From: Actinobacillus sp.
GTDB taxonomy: Bacteria > Pseudomonadota > Gammaproteobacteria > Enterobacterales > Pasteurellaceae
Assembly (NCBI GenBank): GCA_020026115.1
Contig: JAHHQY010000043.1
Span: forward strand, 1-9,740
DNA length: 9,740 nt
Direction: 5' to 3'
Within the stretch, counting starts at the first letter, position 1. Each line of letters begins with the position of its first letter. The notes under the pieces are model-generated. The model was not told the origin of the DNA and did not search any database. It saw nothing but the letters and a program-made list of their open reading frames with translations. Below, piece by piece: positions 1-6,159 of the stretch. The position numbers were made by a program, and so were the translations under genes.

Positions 1-18
1 CTTAAATTCCTCTGTTTT

Positions 19-59
19 AACGCATTTTTGCGTTTTTCGCTGTTCTCGGTTTTTCGAGA
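19..59 (-). promoter_or_regulatory. Two tandem small hairpins near the left edge
   Basis: Two perfect inverted repeats lie ten bases apart. The first is AACGCA/TGCGTT (19-24 with 29-34, four-base loop) and the second is TCTCG/CGAGA (44-48 with 55-59, six-base loop). Read on the minus strand both loops are A-rich, and the pair precedes a GAGGAA motif at about 7-12, as in a structured 5' leader of a gene starting beyond the window. Read on the plus strand, the first hairpin is followed by TTT and could be a weak terminator. The stems are short, so chance cannot be excluded. Confidence 0.3.
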
Positions 60-121
60 TTGGCTTGCTTGATCGTTTTGTTATTTATATTTAAATAAAA
101 AAGGGCTGTATATTACCGTTT

Positions 122-134
122 AATCAATAAATTA
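122..134 (+). promoter_or_regulatory. Candidate IHF-binding site
   Basis: AATCAATAAATTA matches the established IHF consensus WATCAANNNNTTR at every specified base. The sequence to its left (about 81-103) is A/T-rich, which resembles the A/T element often flanking strong IHF sites. It lies about 190 bases beyond the end of ihfA, past that gene's terminator, so it more likely acts on a neighbour outside the window than on the pheST-ihfA promoter. The match is direct; binding is inferred, and matches to this degenerate consensus are common in AT-rich DNA. Confidence 0.4.
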
Positions 135-278
135 GCAATTAGCACCGCTATCCTGCGCTATTCCTTTTTTTTATTACTCCGAAATGTTTAGTCGTTTTTT
201 CTGCGCTTTTGGGGTTCTTTTTGTTTGTGTTTGTGTGTGAGATTTCCCTTTCTTTTTTTATCTGTGTTTTTTAAACAT

Positions 279-309
279 AAAAAAACCTCGCTTAAATGGC
301 GAGGTTTTT
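279..309 (-). terminator. Intrinsic terminator of the pheS-pheT-ihfA cluster
   Basis: CCTCGC (286-291) pairs with GCGAGG (299-304) around a seven-base loop. The flanking A (279-285) and T (305-309) runs extend the stem and supply a run of seven T residues on the minus strand after the hairpin. It starts 14 bases after the ihfA stop codon. The T run on the other side means it may also stop transcription from the left. Confidence 0.85.
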
Positions 310-323
310 AGTTTATGGGAAGA

Positions 324-632
324 TTATTGCTTCGGAATGGCTTTTTCTACCCGTTTACGTAATTTTTGACCTGGCTTAAAGACCACAACACGACGCGCAG
401 AAACCGGTACGCTTTCCCCTGTTTTTGGGTTGCGACCTGGACGCGACGCTTTATCGCGTAGTTCAAAATTACCGAAACTGGATAATTTTACATTTTCGCC
501 TTTTTCTAAAGCACAACGAATTTCTTCAAAAAAATCTTCAACTAATTTTTTTGCTACCGCTTTTCCGTCGTCTTGTCCAACATTAAGTTGTTCTGTTAGG
601 GCTTTTGCGAGATCTTGTTTGGTTAAAGTCAT
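324..632 (-). CDS. ihfA: Integration host factor subunit alpha
   Basis: IHF alpha pairs with IHF beta (not in this window) to form a heterodimer that bends DNA sharply in the minor groove and supports nucleoid structure, transcription and recombination. The family signature is clear: the helical N-terminal dimerisation part (1-45), the VKLSSFGNFELR segment (48-59) and the beta-arm RPGRNPKTGE (64-73). The arm carries the intercalating proline at residue 69, equivalent to Pro65 of E. coli. The length is 102 residues against 99 in E. coli. The excess comes from about four extra residues between helices 1 and 2 (around residues 17-26), while the C-terminus is slightly shorter. The start ATG lies 2 bases after the pheT stop, with a GAGGGA ribosome site inside the end of pheT, so expression is probably coupled to pheT. 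The same pheST-ihfA order is known in E. coli. Identity is certain; the effect of the insertion is unknown. Confidence 0.97.
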   Translation of the reverse strand: MTLTKQDLAKALTEQLNVGQDDGKAVAKKLVEDFFEEIRCALEKGENVKLSSFGNFELRDKASRPGRNPKTGESVPVSARRVVVFKPGQKLRKRVEKAIPKQ

Positions 633-634
633 AA

Positions 635-3022
635 TTAGTCCCTCAAGTAAGCATTAAAACGAGATTCTAACGCTGTTAATACAGCTGAAATCACAGCGTT
701 AATGTCTTTTTCTTCCAAGGTTTTTTCCGTATCTTGAATAGTTAAACTTACAGCTAAACTTTTTTTCCCTGCAGGAAGATTTTCGCCTTGATATACGTCA
801 AATAACGTTACATTCACGAGTTGTTCGCCACCGACTTCACGGCAGGTATTTAACACTTCTTGCGCAGGAACGTTTTCATCTACTACTAAAGCAAGGTCAC
901 GTTTGTTTGCTGGGAAACGTGAAATCTCTTTTGCGCTTGGTACATTTTGCTCGTTAATTGCAGACCATTTAAGTTCCGCTAAAATTGGTTTGCCTGCAAC
1001 ACCTAATTTTTGTGCCACTTTCGGATGAATTGTTCCGATAAAACCAATTTCTTTATCATCAAGCATAATGGCAGCAGATTGACCTGGATGTAAAGCTGAA
1101 TATGATTTTGCTACAAAACGCAAACGATTTCCAGTGTTCGTTAAAGATAAAATGCGCTCTAAATCCCCTTTAAGATCAAAGAAATCCACATTTTCGCCTT
1201 TTTGTTCCCAAGAGATAGGCGCACGTTCACCAGCAATAACCGCGCCAATCATCATTTCTTGACGAATGCCGTTTTCTGCGCTTGCATCTGGAACGAAACG
1301 TAAGCCTGTTTCAAAGAAACGAATGCGGTTTTGTTGACGATTTTGGTTATAAATCACTGCGCCTAATAAACCACTTAAAAGTGAAACACGCATAGCGGAC
1401 ATTTCACGGGAAATTGGGTTTGGTAAAACTAAAGCGTCCATTTCTGGATGCAATACTTTTTGAATTTCAGGGTCTGTAAAGCTATAAGAAATAATTTCTT
1501 GGTAATCGCTATCAACAAAAGCGGTGCGAATACGATTTAAATTTAAATCTTTTTCAGGTTGAGCGTTAATTTGTAAATGCGCTAATGGTGCATTATTCGG
1601 AATATTGTTGTAACCGTAAATGCGTGCCACTTCTTCAATTAAATCTTCTTCGATTTCAATATCAAAACGCCAGCTTGTAGAAGTTACTGTCCAACTGTCA
1701 TCAGCAAAACTTACCGCAAAACCTAAACGCGTTAAAATATCAGTGACTGTTTCGGTTTCAATATGATGTCCGAGCAAGTTGTCTAATTTGCTACGGCGTA
1801 ACACCACTTTGTTTAATGCAGGTAAGTGCGCTAAATTTTCGGCGCGAACGATTTCGCCCGCTTCGCCACCACAAATTTCTAATAAAAGCGCCGTCGCTTT
1901 TTCCATCATTTGTTCGGCTAAATTGAAATCAACACCACGTTCAAAACGATGTGATGCGTCAGTGTGTAAACCGTATTGGCGCGCGCGTCCTGTAATGGCT
2001 AATGGTGCAAAGAAAGCCGATTCTAAAATAACATTTTGAGTTTCTTTCGTTACGCCTGTTTTTTCACCGCCAAAAATTCCCGCTAAAGCCACAGGGCCTG
2101 TTTGGTCTGCGATAACTAAGGTGTTGTCTTTTAATTCTGCTTTATTACCGTCTAATAAAGTTAAGCTTTCGCCATTTTCTGCAAAACGTACTGTCATAGG
2201 CTGAGCAATTTTATCGGCGTCAAAAGCGTGCATTGGTTGGCCGTAAGCTAATAAAATATAGTTGGTAATATCTACAACAGGATCGATTGAGCGAATACCA
2301 CCACGGCGTAATTTTTCTTGCATCCAAAGTGGGGTTTGCGCGTTTACGTTAATGTTTTTAATCACGCGTAATAAATAGCGTGGGCAAGCTTCAGGGGCTT
2401 GAACATTTACGGCCACTTTATCGTCGATGCTTGCAGGAATCGCTGGAATAGCCGGAACATTGACGTCCATTTTGTTTAATACGCCTAAATCACGAGCCAC
2501 ACCCGCAATACTTAAGCAGTCGGCGCGGTTTGGCGTTAAGCTGATTTCAATAATGTGATCGTTAAAATCTAAATATTCGCGTAAATCCATACCAATTGGC
2601 GCATCTTGTGGTAATTCCAAAATGCCGTCTTGGTCGGTTTCAATGCCTAATTCACCAAAAGAACAAAGCATACCTTCAGAAGGTTGACCACGTAATTTGG
2701 TTTTTTTAATTTTAAAATCGCCTGGTAATACAGCGCCTTCTGTTGCACAAGCGACTTTTAAACCTAAACGGCAGTTTTTCGCGCCACAAACGATATCTAA
2801 TAAACGATCGCCACCAACATTGACTTTAGTAACTTGTAATTTATCCGCATCAGGATGACGGCCACATTCCACAACTTCACCGACAACAACGCCTGTAAAA
2901 TCACCTGCAACTTTTTCCATACTATCAACTTCTAAGCCTAGCATGGTTAATTGATCGCATAAGGTTTCGCTATCCACTTGTGGGTTAACCCATTCGCGCA
3001 CCCAATTTTCACTAAATTTCAT
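635..3022 (-). CDS. pheT: Phenylalanyl-tRNA synthetase beta subunit
   Basis: This is the large subunit of the cytoplasmic (alpha-beta)2 phenylalanyl-tRNA synthetase, which charges tRNA-Phe; the beta subunit carries tRNA-binding and editing domains. At 795 residues it equals the E. coli length. In order there is an N-terminal tRNA-binding OB domain (about 39-148, with GRHPDADKLQV), the B3/B4 editing domain (about 211-386), the B5 domain (about 401-476), a catalytic-like core (about 480-690) and the C-terminal ferredoxin-fold anticodon-binding domain (from about 700, SRFPANKRDLALVV). The editing residues His265, Thr354 and Ala356 known from E. coli fall at the same numbers here (PMHAF and HTDAS). 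Acidic residues D454, D460, E463 and E464 in B5 match the known metal-ligand cluster. It lies 28 bases after pheS, with AAAGGA as ribosome site. No truncation or frameshift is seen. Confidence 0.98.
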   Translation of the reverse strand: MKFSENWVREWVNPQVDSETLCDQLTMLGLEVDSMEKVAGDFTGVVVGEVVECGRHPDADKLQVTKVNVGGDRLLDIVCGAKNCRLGLKVACATEGAVLPGDFKIKKTKLRGQPSEGMLCSFGELGIETDQDGILELPQDAPIGMDLREYLDFNDHIIEISLTPNRADCLSIAGVARDLGVLNKMDVNVPAIPAIPASIDDKVAVNVQAPEACPRYLLRVIKNINVNAQTPLWMQEKLRRGGIRSIDPVVDITNYILLAYGQPMHAFDADKIAQPMTVRFAENGESLTLLDGNKAELKDNTLVIADQTGPVALAGIFGGEKTGVTKETQNVILESAFFAPLAITGRARQYGLHTDASHRFERGVDFNLAEQMMEKATALLLEICGGEAGEIVRAENLAHLPALNKVVLRRSKLDNLLGHHIETETVTDILTRLGFAVSFADDSWTVTSTSWRFDIEIEEDLIEEVARIYGYNNIPNNAPLAHLQINAQPEKDLNLNRIRTAFVDSDYQEIISYSFTDPEIQKVLHPEMDALVLPNPISREMSAMRVSLLSGLLGAVIYNQNRQQNRIRFFETGLRFVPDASAENGIRQEMMIGAVIAGERAPISWEQKGENVDFFDLKGDLERILSLTNTGNRLRFVAKSYSALHPGQSAAIMLDDKEIGFIGTIHPKVAQKLGVAGKPILAELKWSAINEQNVPSAKEISRFPANKRDLALVVDENVPAQEVLNTCREVGGEQLVNVTLFDVYQGENLPAGKKSLAVSLTIQDTEKTLEEKDINAVISAVLTALESRFNAYLRD

Positions 3023-3050
3023 TCTATCTATCCTTTCTAATTCTGTTTGC

Positions 3051-4040
3051 TTACTTAAATTGTTTTAAAAAACGTAAATCGTTTTCAAAGAAAGCGCGTA
3101 AATCTGTCACGTTGTAACGTAACATGGTTAAACGTTCCACACCCATACCTACTGCAAAACCGCCGTATTCATTCGGGTCAATACCAACATTACGTAAAAC
3201 ATTAGGATGTACCATACCGCAACCTAATACTTCTAACCATTTACCGTTTTTACCCATAACGTCCACTTCTGCTGAAGGTTCAGTGAATGGGAAATAAGAA
3301 GGACGGAAACGCACTTGTAAATCTTCTTCAAAGAAGGCGCGTAAGAAATCATGCAATAAGCCTTTAAGTTCAGTAAAGTTTGCATGTTTATCTACGAATA
3401 ATAATTCAATTTGGTGGAACATTGGTGTGTGCGTTTGGTCGTAATCGTTACGATAAACACGGCCTGGACACATAATGCGAATTGGTGGTTGTTTTTTCTC
3501 CATAGTGCGAATTTGTACACCTGAAGTTTGAGTACGTAATAAACGTTTTACATCAAACCAAAAGGTATCATGATCGGCACGGGCTGGGTGATGAGCGGGA
3601 ATATTTAAAGCGTCAAAGTTGTAGTAATCGCTTTCCACTTCTGGGCCTTCTTCTACGGTAAAACCTAATTCAGAGAAGAATTTCACAACACGATTGATGG
3701 TCATCGTAACAGGATGTAAACCGCCTAATTGTGTATGACGACCTGGTAAGCTGACATCAATGCTTTCTGCGCTTAATTGAGCATTTAAAGCATTTTCTTC
3801 CCAACGTTGTTTTTTCTCGTTTAATAAGGCTTGAACTTCTTGTTTGGCTTCGTTAATTTTTGCCCCAACTTTTGGACGTTCTGCAGGTTCTACATTACGT
3901 AAACCTTGCATCAATTGAGTAAAGTGGCCTTTTTTACCAAAATATTCCACGCGTAATGCGTCTAATAAATCAAGGCGATTTTCTTCTAATGCGTTAATGG
4001 CATCTTTCGCCTGTTGTGTAATTTCCGCTAGGTTTTGCAT
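3051..4040 (-). CDS. pheS: Phenylalanyl-tRNA synthetase alpha subunit
   Basis: This is the catalytic subunit of the class II phenylalanyl-tRNA synthetase. It activates phenylalanine with ATP and transfers it to tRNA-Phe together with PheT. The protein has an N-terminal coiled-coil arm (about 1-90) for tRNA contact and then the class II core. Motif 1 lies around HPVTMTINRVVKFFSELGF (109-127), motif 2 around GRVYRNDYDQTHTPMFHQIE (193-212) and motif 3 around GMGVERLTMLRY (298-309). Ala296 in GGFAVGMG corresponds to Ala294 of E. coli PheS, which shapes the Phe pocket, so substrate choice should be normal. The length is 329 residues against 327 in E. coli. AGGGAAGG directly precedes the ATG as ribosome site. 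It is the first gene of the pheS-pheT-ihfA cluster. Confidence 0.98.
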   Translation of the reverse strand: MQNLAEITQQAKDAINALEENRLDLLDALRVEYFGKKGHFTQLMQGLRNVEPAERPKVGAKINEAKQEVQALLNEKKQRWEENALNAQLSAESIDVSLPGRHTQLGGLHPVTMTINRVVKFFSELGFTVEEGPEVESDYYNFDALNIPAHHPARADHDTFWFDVKRLLRTQTSGVQIRTMEKKQPPIRIMCPGRVYRNDYDQTHTPMFHQIELLFVDKHANFTELKGLLHDFLRAFFEEDLQVRFRPSYFPFTEPSAEVDVMGKNGKWLEVLGCGMVHPNVLRNVGIDPNEYGGFAVGMGVERLTMLRYNVTDLRAFFENDLRFLKQFK

Positions 4041-4181
4041 ACCTTCCCTCTTAATTTTGTTAAATACAGCGATAAATTAAAAAATGTTGTCAATCATAAT
4101 ACTAAACAATTAAAAAATCACGTTTTTTTTAAAAGACGAATTCGATATGTTCTAATTCGGCTTTTTGGCTTTATTTTAGGC
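4041..4181 (-). promoter_or_regulatory. pheST-ihfA upstream region with promoter-like boxes
   Basis: About 140 AT-rich bases separate the upstream terminator from pheS and should hold the cluster promoter. On the minus strand there is a perfect TTGACA (4088-4093), but 17 bases later only GCTGTA is found, a poor -10. Slightly upstream, TATTAT (4096-4101) and TATGAT (4093-4098) resemble -10 boxes but lack a good -35. I cannot decide which pair is used. No Phe-rich leader peptide of the E. coli pheM type and no terminator-like hairpin lie between these boxes and pheS; the only ATG-led frame encodes MIDNIF. A small inverted repeat, CGAATT/AATTCG (4137-4142 with 4154-4159), is also present. Confidence 0.35.
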
Positions 4182-4231
4182 AAAAAAAAACTCGCGCCGA
4201 AAAAATAAATTTCGGCGCGAGAGGCTTTTTT
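4182..4231 (-). terminator. Strong intrinsic terminator, probably bidirectional
   Basis: CTCGCGCCGAAA (4191-4202) pairs perfectly over 12 bases with TTTCGGCGCGAG (4210-4221) around a seven-base AT loop. On the minus strand the hairpin is followed by nine T residues (4182-4190), a near-ideal terminator 18 bases after the stop of the 48-residue gene. On the plus strand it is followed by GAGGC-type sequence and six T residues (4226-4231), so it could work both ways. It separates the accD-to-mltF side from pheST-ihfA. Both arms contain the word TTCGGCGCGA that recurs elsewhere in the window. Confidence 0.9.
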
Positions 4232-4238
4232 ATCAAGG

Positions 4239-4385
4239 TTAATCGTCAGCGTGTAATAAGAATTGAAGGGCATGACGAAATTCAGCTTTACGCTTACGCA
4301 ATCTTAAACGTTTTATCCGTTGTAAACGGTGATGCGTACGGTGAAAAGTGGATTGCTTTAAATGTAAATGTCTTCTCTTTTTCAT
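4239..4385 (-). CDS. Unrecognised 48-residue, extremely basic small protein
   Basis: I do not recognise this family. The frame begins MKKRRHLHLKQSTFHRTHHR and ends in HADD. It has 16 Lys/Arg and 7 His among 48 residues, against only three acidic residues, and no membrane segment or signal peptide. The middle (about 20-45, with RLQRIKRLRLRKRKAEFRHA) looks helix-forming. Support for a real gene: an AGAGGT ribosome site (4392-4397) six bases before the ATG, placement 34 bases after the mltF stop on the same strand, a stop codon 18 bases before a strong terminator, and CGT-rich arginine usage like the neighbours. It is probably transcribed with perM-mltF or from its own promoter in the short gap. 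Binding to nucleic acid or ribosomes would fit the charge, but this is inference only. A non-coding 3' RNA with an accidental frame is the main alternative. Confidence 0.7.
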   Translation of the reverse strand: MKKRRHLHLKQSTFHRTHHRLQRIKRLRLRKRKAEFRHALQFLLHADD

Positions 4386-4419
4386 AGGATAACCTCTTTT
4401 TTATTGTTGTTATTTATTT

Positions 4420-6159
4420 CTACATTTTGCTTTCTGTGTTTTCTTCTTTTGCTAAAGGGCTTTTTGTTTCTTTCGATTGGTAGACGTTTGTCTCTTTTGC
4501 TTTTTCATTAGCTTTTTGAATAACTTGAGTATTTTTAGCGAATTCTTGTTCTTCTGCAAGCATTAAACTTGAATTAGCCTCTTTAACGTTGATTTTTTCA
4601 GCGGTTTCTTGCTCTTTCTCTTTTTCTTTCTCAAGGTTTTCTTTTTCTTGAAGCATTTTTTCTTGCTCGGCGGTTTCTACTTTTTCTTCTTTTTCTTCTT
4701 TCCCTGTTTCTTCTTTAGCAAGATTGTCTTGAACGGCAAGTTTTTCTTCTTCCGCTAATTCTAAAGCTTGTTGCGCTTGAATGCGTTGATAATTGGTTAA
4801 AATGTACCAATAACGGCGAATGTTTTCCACGTATGTAAAGGCTTGTATTCCGCGCGCATGGCCGTGTTTTAGTTGTTTGTAATATTCACGCTTGCCTAAT
4901 AAAGGTAAATTATTTTTCACTTCCAACCAGTTATTCGGGTCGCCACCTAATTTTTTCGTTAAGCTCATCACATCTAACAAATGGCCAAAGCCCATATTAT
5001 AGCCTGCTAAGGCATACCAAATGCGATCTTCTTCTGGCACGCTTTCTGGAATACGTTGTAACAAAAATTGCAAATAATTTGCGCCACCACGAATGCTTTC
5101 TTGAGGATTTAAGCGGTTTTTAACGTGCATATATTCTGCCGTTGCGCGCGTTAACATCATAATACCTCGCACGCCCGTAGGTGAGGTGGCTTCAGGGTTC
5201 CAATGGCTTTCTTGATAGGCTATTGCGGCTAATAAACGCCAATCCACCACGGCGTGGTATTTTTCAAAATCTTCTTGATATTTCGGTAAAACCTGCGCGA
5301 TGGCTTTTAAATAAGCACGCGTATCTAAATAATTAAAGTCTTTTAAATGATTTAAATAATTTTCTTCTAACCGCGCTAAAGTGCCATCTTCACTCGCTTG
5401 GCGCATAAAGTTCAATAAATGGCTTTGTAATAAATTTTCTTTTTCTGTGGCTAAATACCAATGCACCGTTGTTTCATCGTCAATATCAAAGGCTACGGCT
5501 AAATTAGGACGTAAATTTTGCGTACTGGAAACCAACATAGAATTTGCGATGGTGTAATCAATTTCCCCTTTCGCCAAAGCAAGCATTAAGGCTTCTTCGG
5601 TTTTATCTGCAACTTGCCAGCTTAAATGCGGATATTGAGCTTTTAAATTTTTTAATAAGGCATTGATGCCTGAATCTTTAGCGACCACCAACTTGCCTTT
5701 TAAGGCGTCCAGGTTTTTCGGTTCGCTTTGCCCTTTGCGATACACTAATTGCCAAGATGCTGAATAATAAGCAGGGCCTAAAGCATAATGAGCCGTTTTT
5801 TCAGGATCAAATAACAAATTTGAGGCGGCAATATCAATTTTCCCTTGCTTTAAGGCTTCCAATAAAGCTTGCCGAGAAGGATAAATCTGCACCGCTAATT
5901 TCACCCCAAGATAATGGGCAAAGGCTTGGCTTAAATCATAATCCAAACCTTTTGCGCCTTTTTCTGTTTCAAAATAAGAAATAGGATTTTTCAACATACC
6001 CACGTTCAGGGTTTTACGCGCCATAATTTCTTGATAAACGCCATTTTTCGGTGCGAGTTTGCTTTTTTCCTGCCATGGGAACATTTCCCAACCCCATAAA
6101 CATAAAGCAAAGGCCGTGACAAATAAATAAATTAACTTTTTTTGCATTTTTTGCATCAT
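4420..6159 (-). CDS. mltF: Membrane-bound lytic murein transglycosylase F
   Basis: MltF cleaves the MurNAc-GlcNAc bond of peptidoglycan, leaving 1,6-anhydro ends, at the periplasmic face. Residues 1-30 form a signal/anchor segment (KKLIYLFVTAFALCLWGW) without a convincing lipobox. Residues about 48-270 form a periplasmic solute-binding (SBP_bac_3-like) domain with GLDYDLSQAFAHYLGV. Residues about 300-455 form the SLT catalytic domain: Glu317 in AYQESHW is the expected catalytic acid, followed by SPTGVRGIMML and YNMG. The protein is 579 residues; E. coli MltF is 518. The extra length is a Glu/Lys-rich tail from about residue 465 to the end, encoded by purine-rich DNA with a 9-base repeat at 4681-4698. 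The ATG follows the perM stop directly with AGGAAA inside perM, so translation is probably coupled. Two further in-frame ATGs (codons 2 and 5) could also serve as start. Core identity is secure. Confidence 0.95.
   Translation of the reverse strand: MMQKMQKKLIYLFVTAFALCLWGWEMFPWQEKSKLAPKNGVYQEIMARKTLNVGMLKNPISYFETEKGAKGLDYDLSQAFAHYLGVKLAVQIYPSRQALLEALKQGKIDIAASNLLFDPEKTAHYALGPAYYSASWQLVYRKGQSEPKNLDALKGKLVVAKDSGINALLKNLKAQYPHLSWQVADKTEEALMLALAKGEIDYTIANSMLVSSTQNLRPNLAVAFDIDDETTVHWYLATEKENLLQSHLLNFMRQASEDGTLARLEENYLNHLKDFNYLDTRAYLKAIAQVLPKYQEDFEKYHAVVDWRLLAAIAYQESHWNPEATSPTGVRGIMMLTRATAEYMHVKNRLNPQESIRGGANYLQFLLQRIPESVPEEDRIWYALAGYNMGFGHLLDVMSLTKKLGGDPNNWLEVKNNLPLLGKREYYKQLKHGHARGIQAFTYVENIRRYWYILTNYQRIQAQQALELAEEEKLAVQDNLAKEETGKEEKEEKVETAEQEKMLQEKENLEKEKEKEQETAEKINVKEANSSLMLAEEQEFAKNTQVIQKANEKAKETNVYQSKETKSPLAKEENTESKM
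4423..4767 (-). repeat. Purine-rich low-complexity tract coding the MltF tail
   Basis: The coding strand is dominated by GAA, AAA and AAG codons over roughly the last 115 codons of mltF. The clearest exact repeat is two copies of the 9-base unit TTTTTCTTC on the plus strand (4681-4689 and 4690-4698), encoding part of KEEKEEK. Units of this length preserve the frame, so slippage would change tail length rather than break the gene. Confidence 0.6.

Larger units (their letters stand above)
1..278. other. Intergenic region downstream of ihfA
   Basis: No convincing gene is visible. On the plus strand the stretch is T-rich, with T/G-rich runs at about 197-240 and a pyrimidine-rich run at 243-272. 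It holds a direct repeat ATTAGCA ATTAGCA (131-144), a perfect IHF consensus (122-134) and two short hairpins (19-34 and 44-59). Read on the minus strand, a GAGGAA motif sits about 6 bases before the window edge, so a minus-strand gene could begin just outside. Alternatively, a plus-strand gene could end outside the window, with the 19-37 hairpin plus T-run as its terminator. A plus-strand frame is open from base 2 to 94 (30 codons), but its Phe-rich composition is unconvincing. The only other ATG-led frame noted, an 18-codon one at 184-240 on the plus strand, has no ribosome site. Confidence 0.6.

Noticed and set aside
106..145. Ten-codon GTG-led minus-strand frame (LIANLLIKR-like) after an AGGA motif
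   Set aside because: It is too short, and there is no following attenuator or gene within the window; likely chance.
184..240. 18-codon plus-strand frame with Phe, Cys and Val, possibly a leader peptide
   Set aside because: There is no ribosome site, no attenuator hairpin and no plus-strand gene after it. It runs towards the 3' end of ihfA.
1779..2039. Plus-strand 86-codon frame inside pheT
   Set aside because: It lies wholly antisense to a well-conserved gene and shows no recognisable protein features; it is a shadow frame.
4191..4221. The strong hairpin as a pheST attenuator
   Set aside because: It lies about 150 bases before pheS with promoter-like boxes after it, and it directly follows the small gene's stop, so a simple terminator fits better.
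4420..4767. The MltF tail as a frameshift or fusion artefact
   Set aside because: The frame continues cleanly from the catalytic domain. The Lys/Glu-rich tail uses normal codons and ends before a well-placed downstream gene, so it is read as a real extension.
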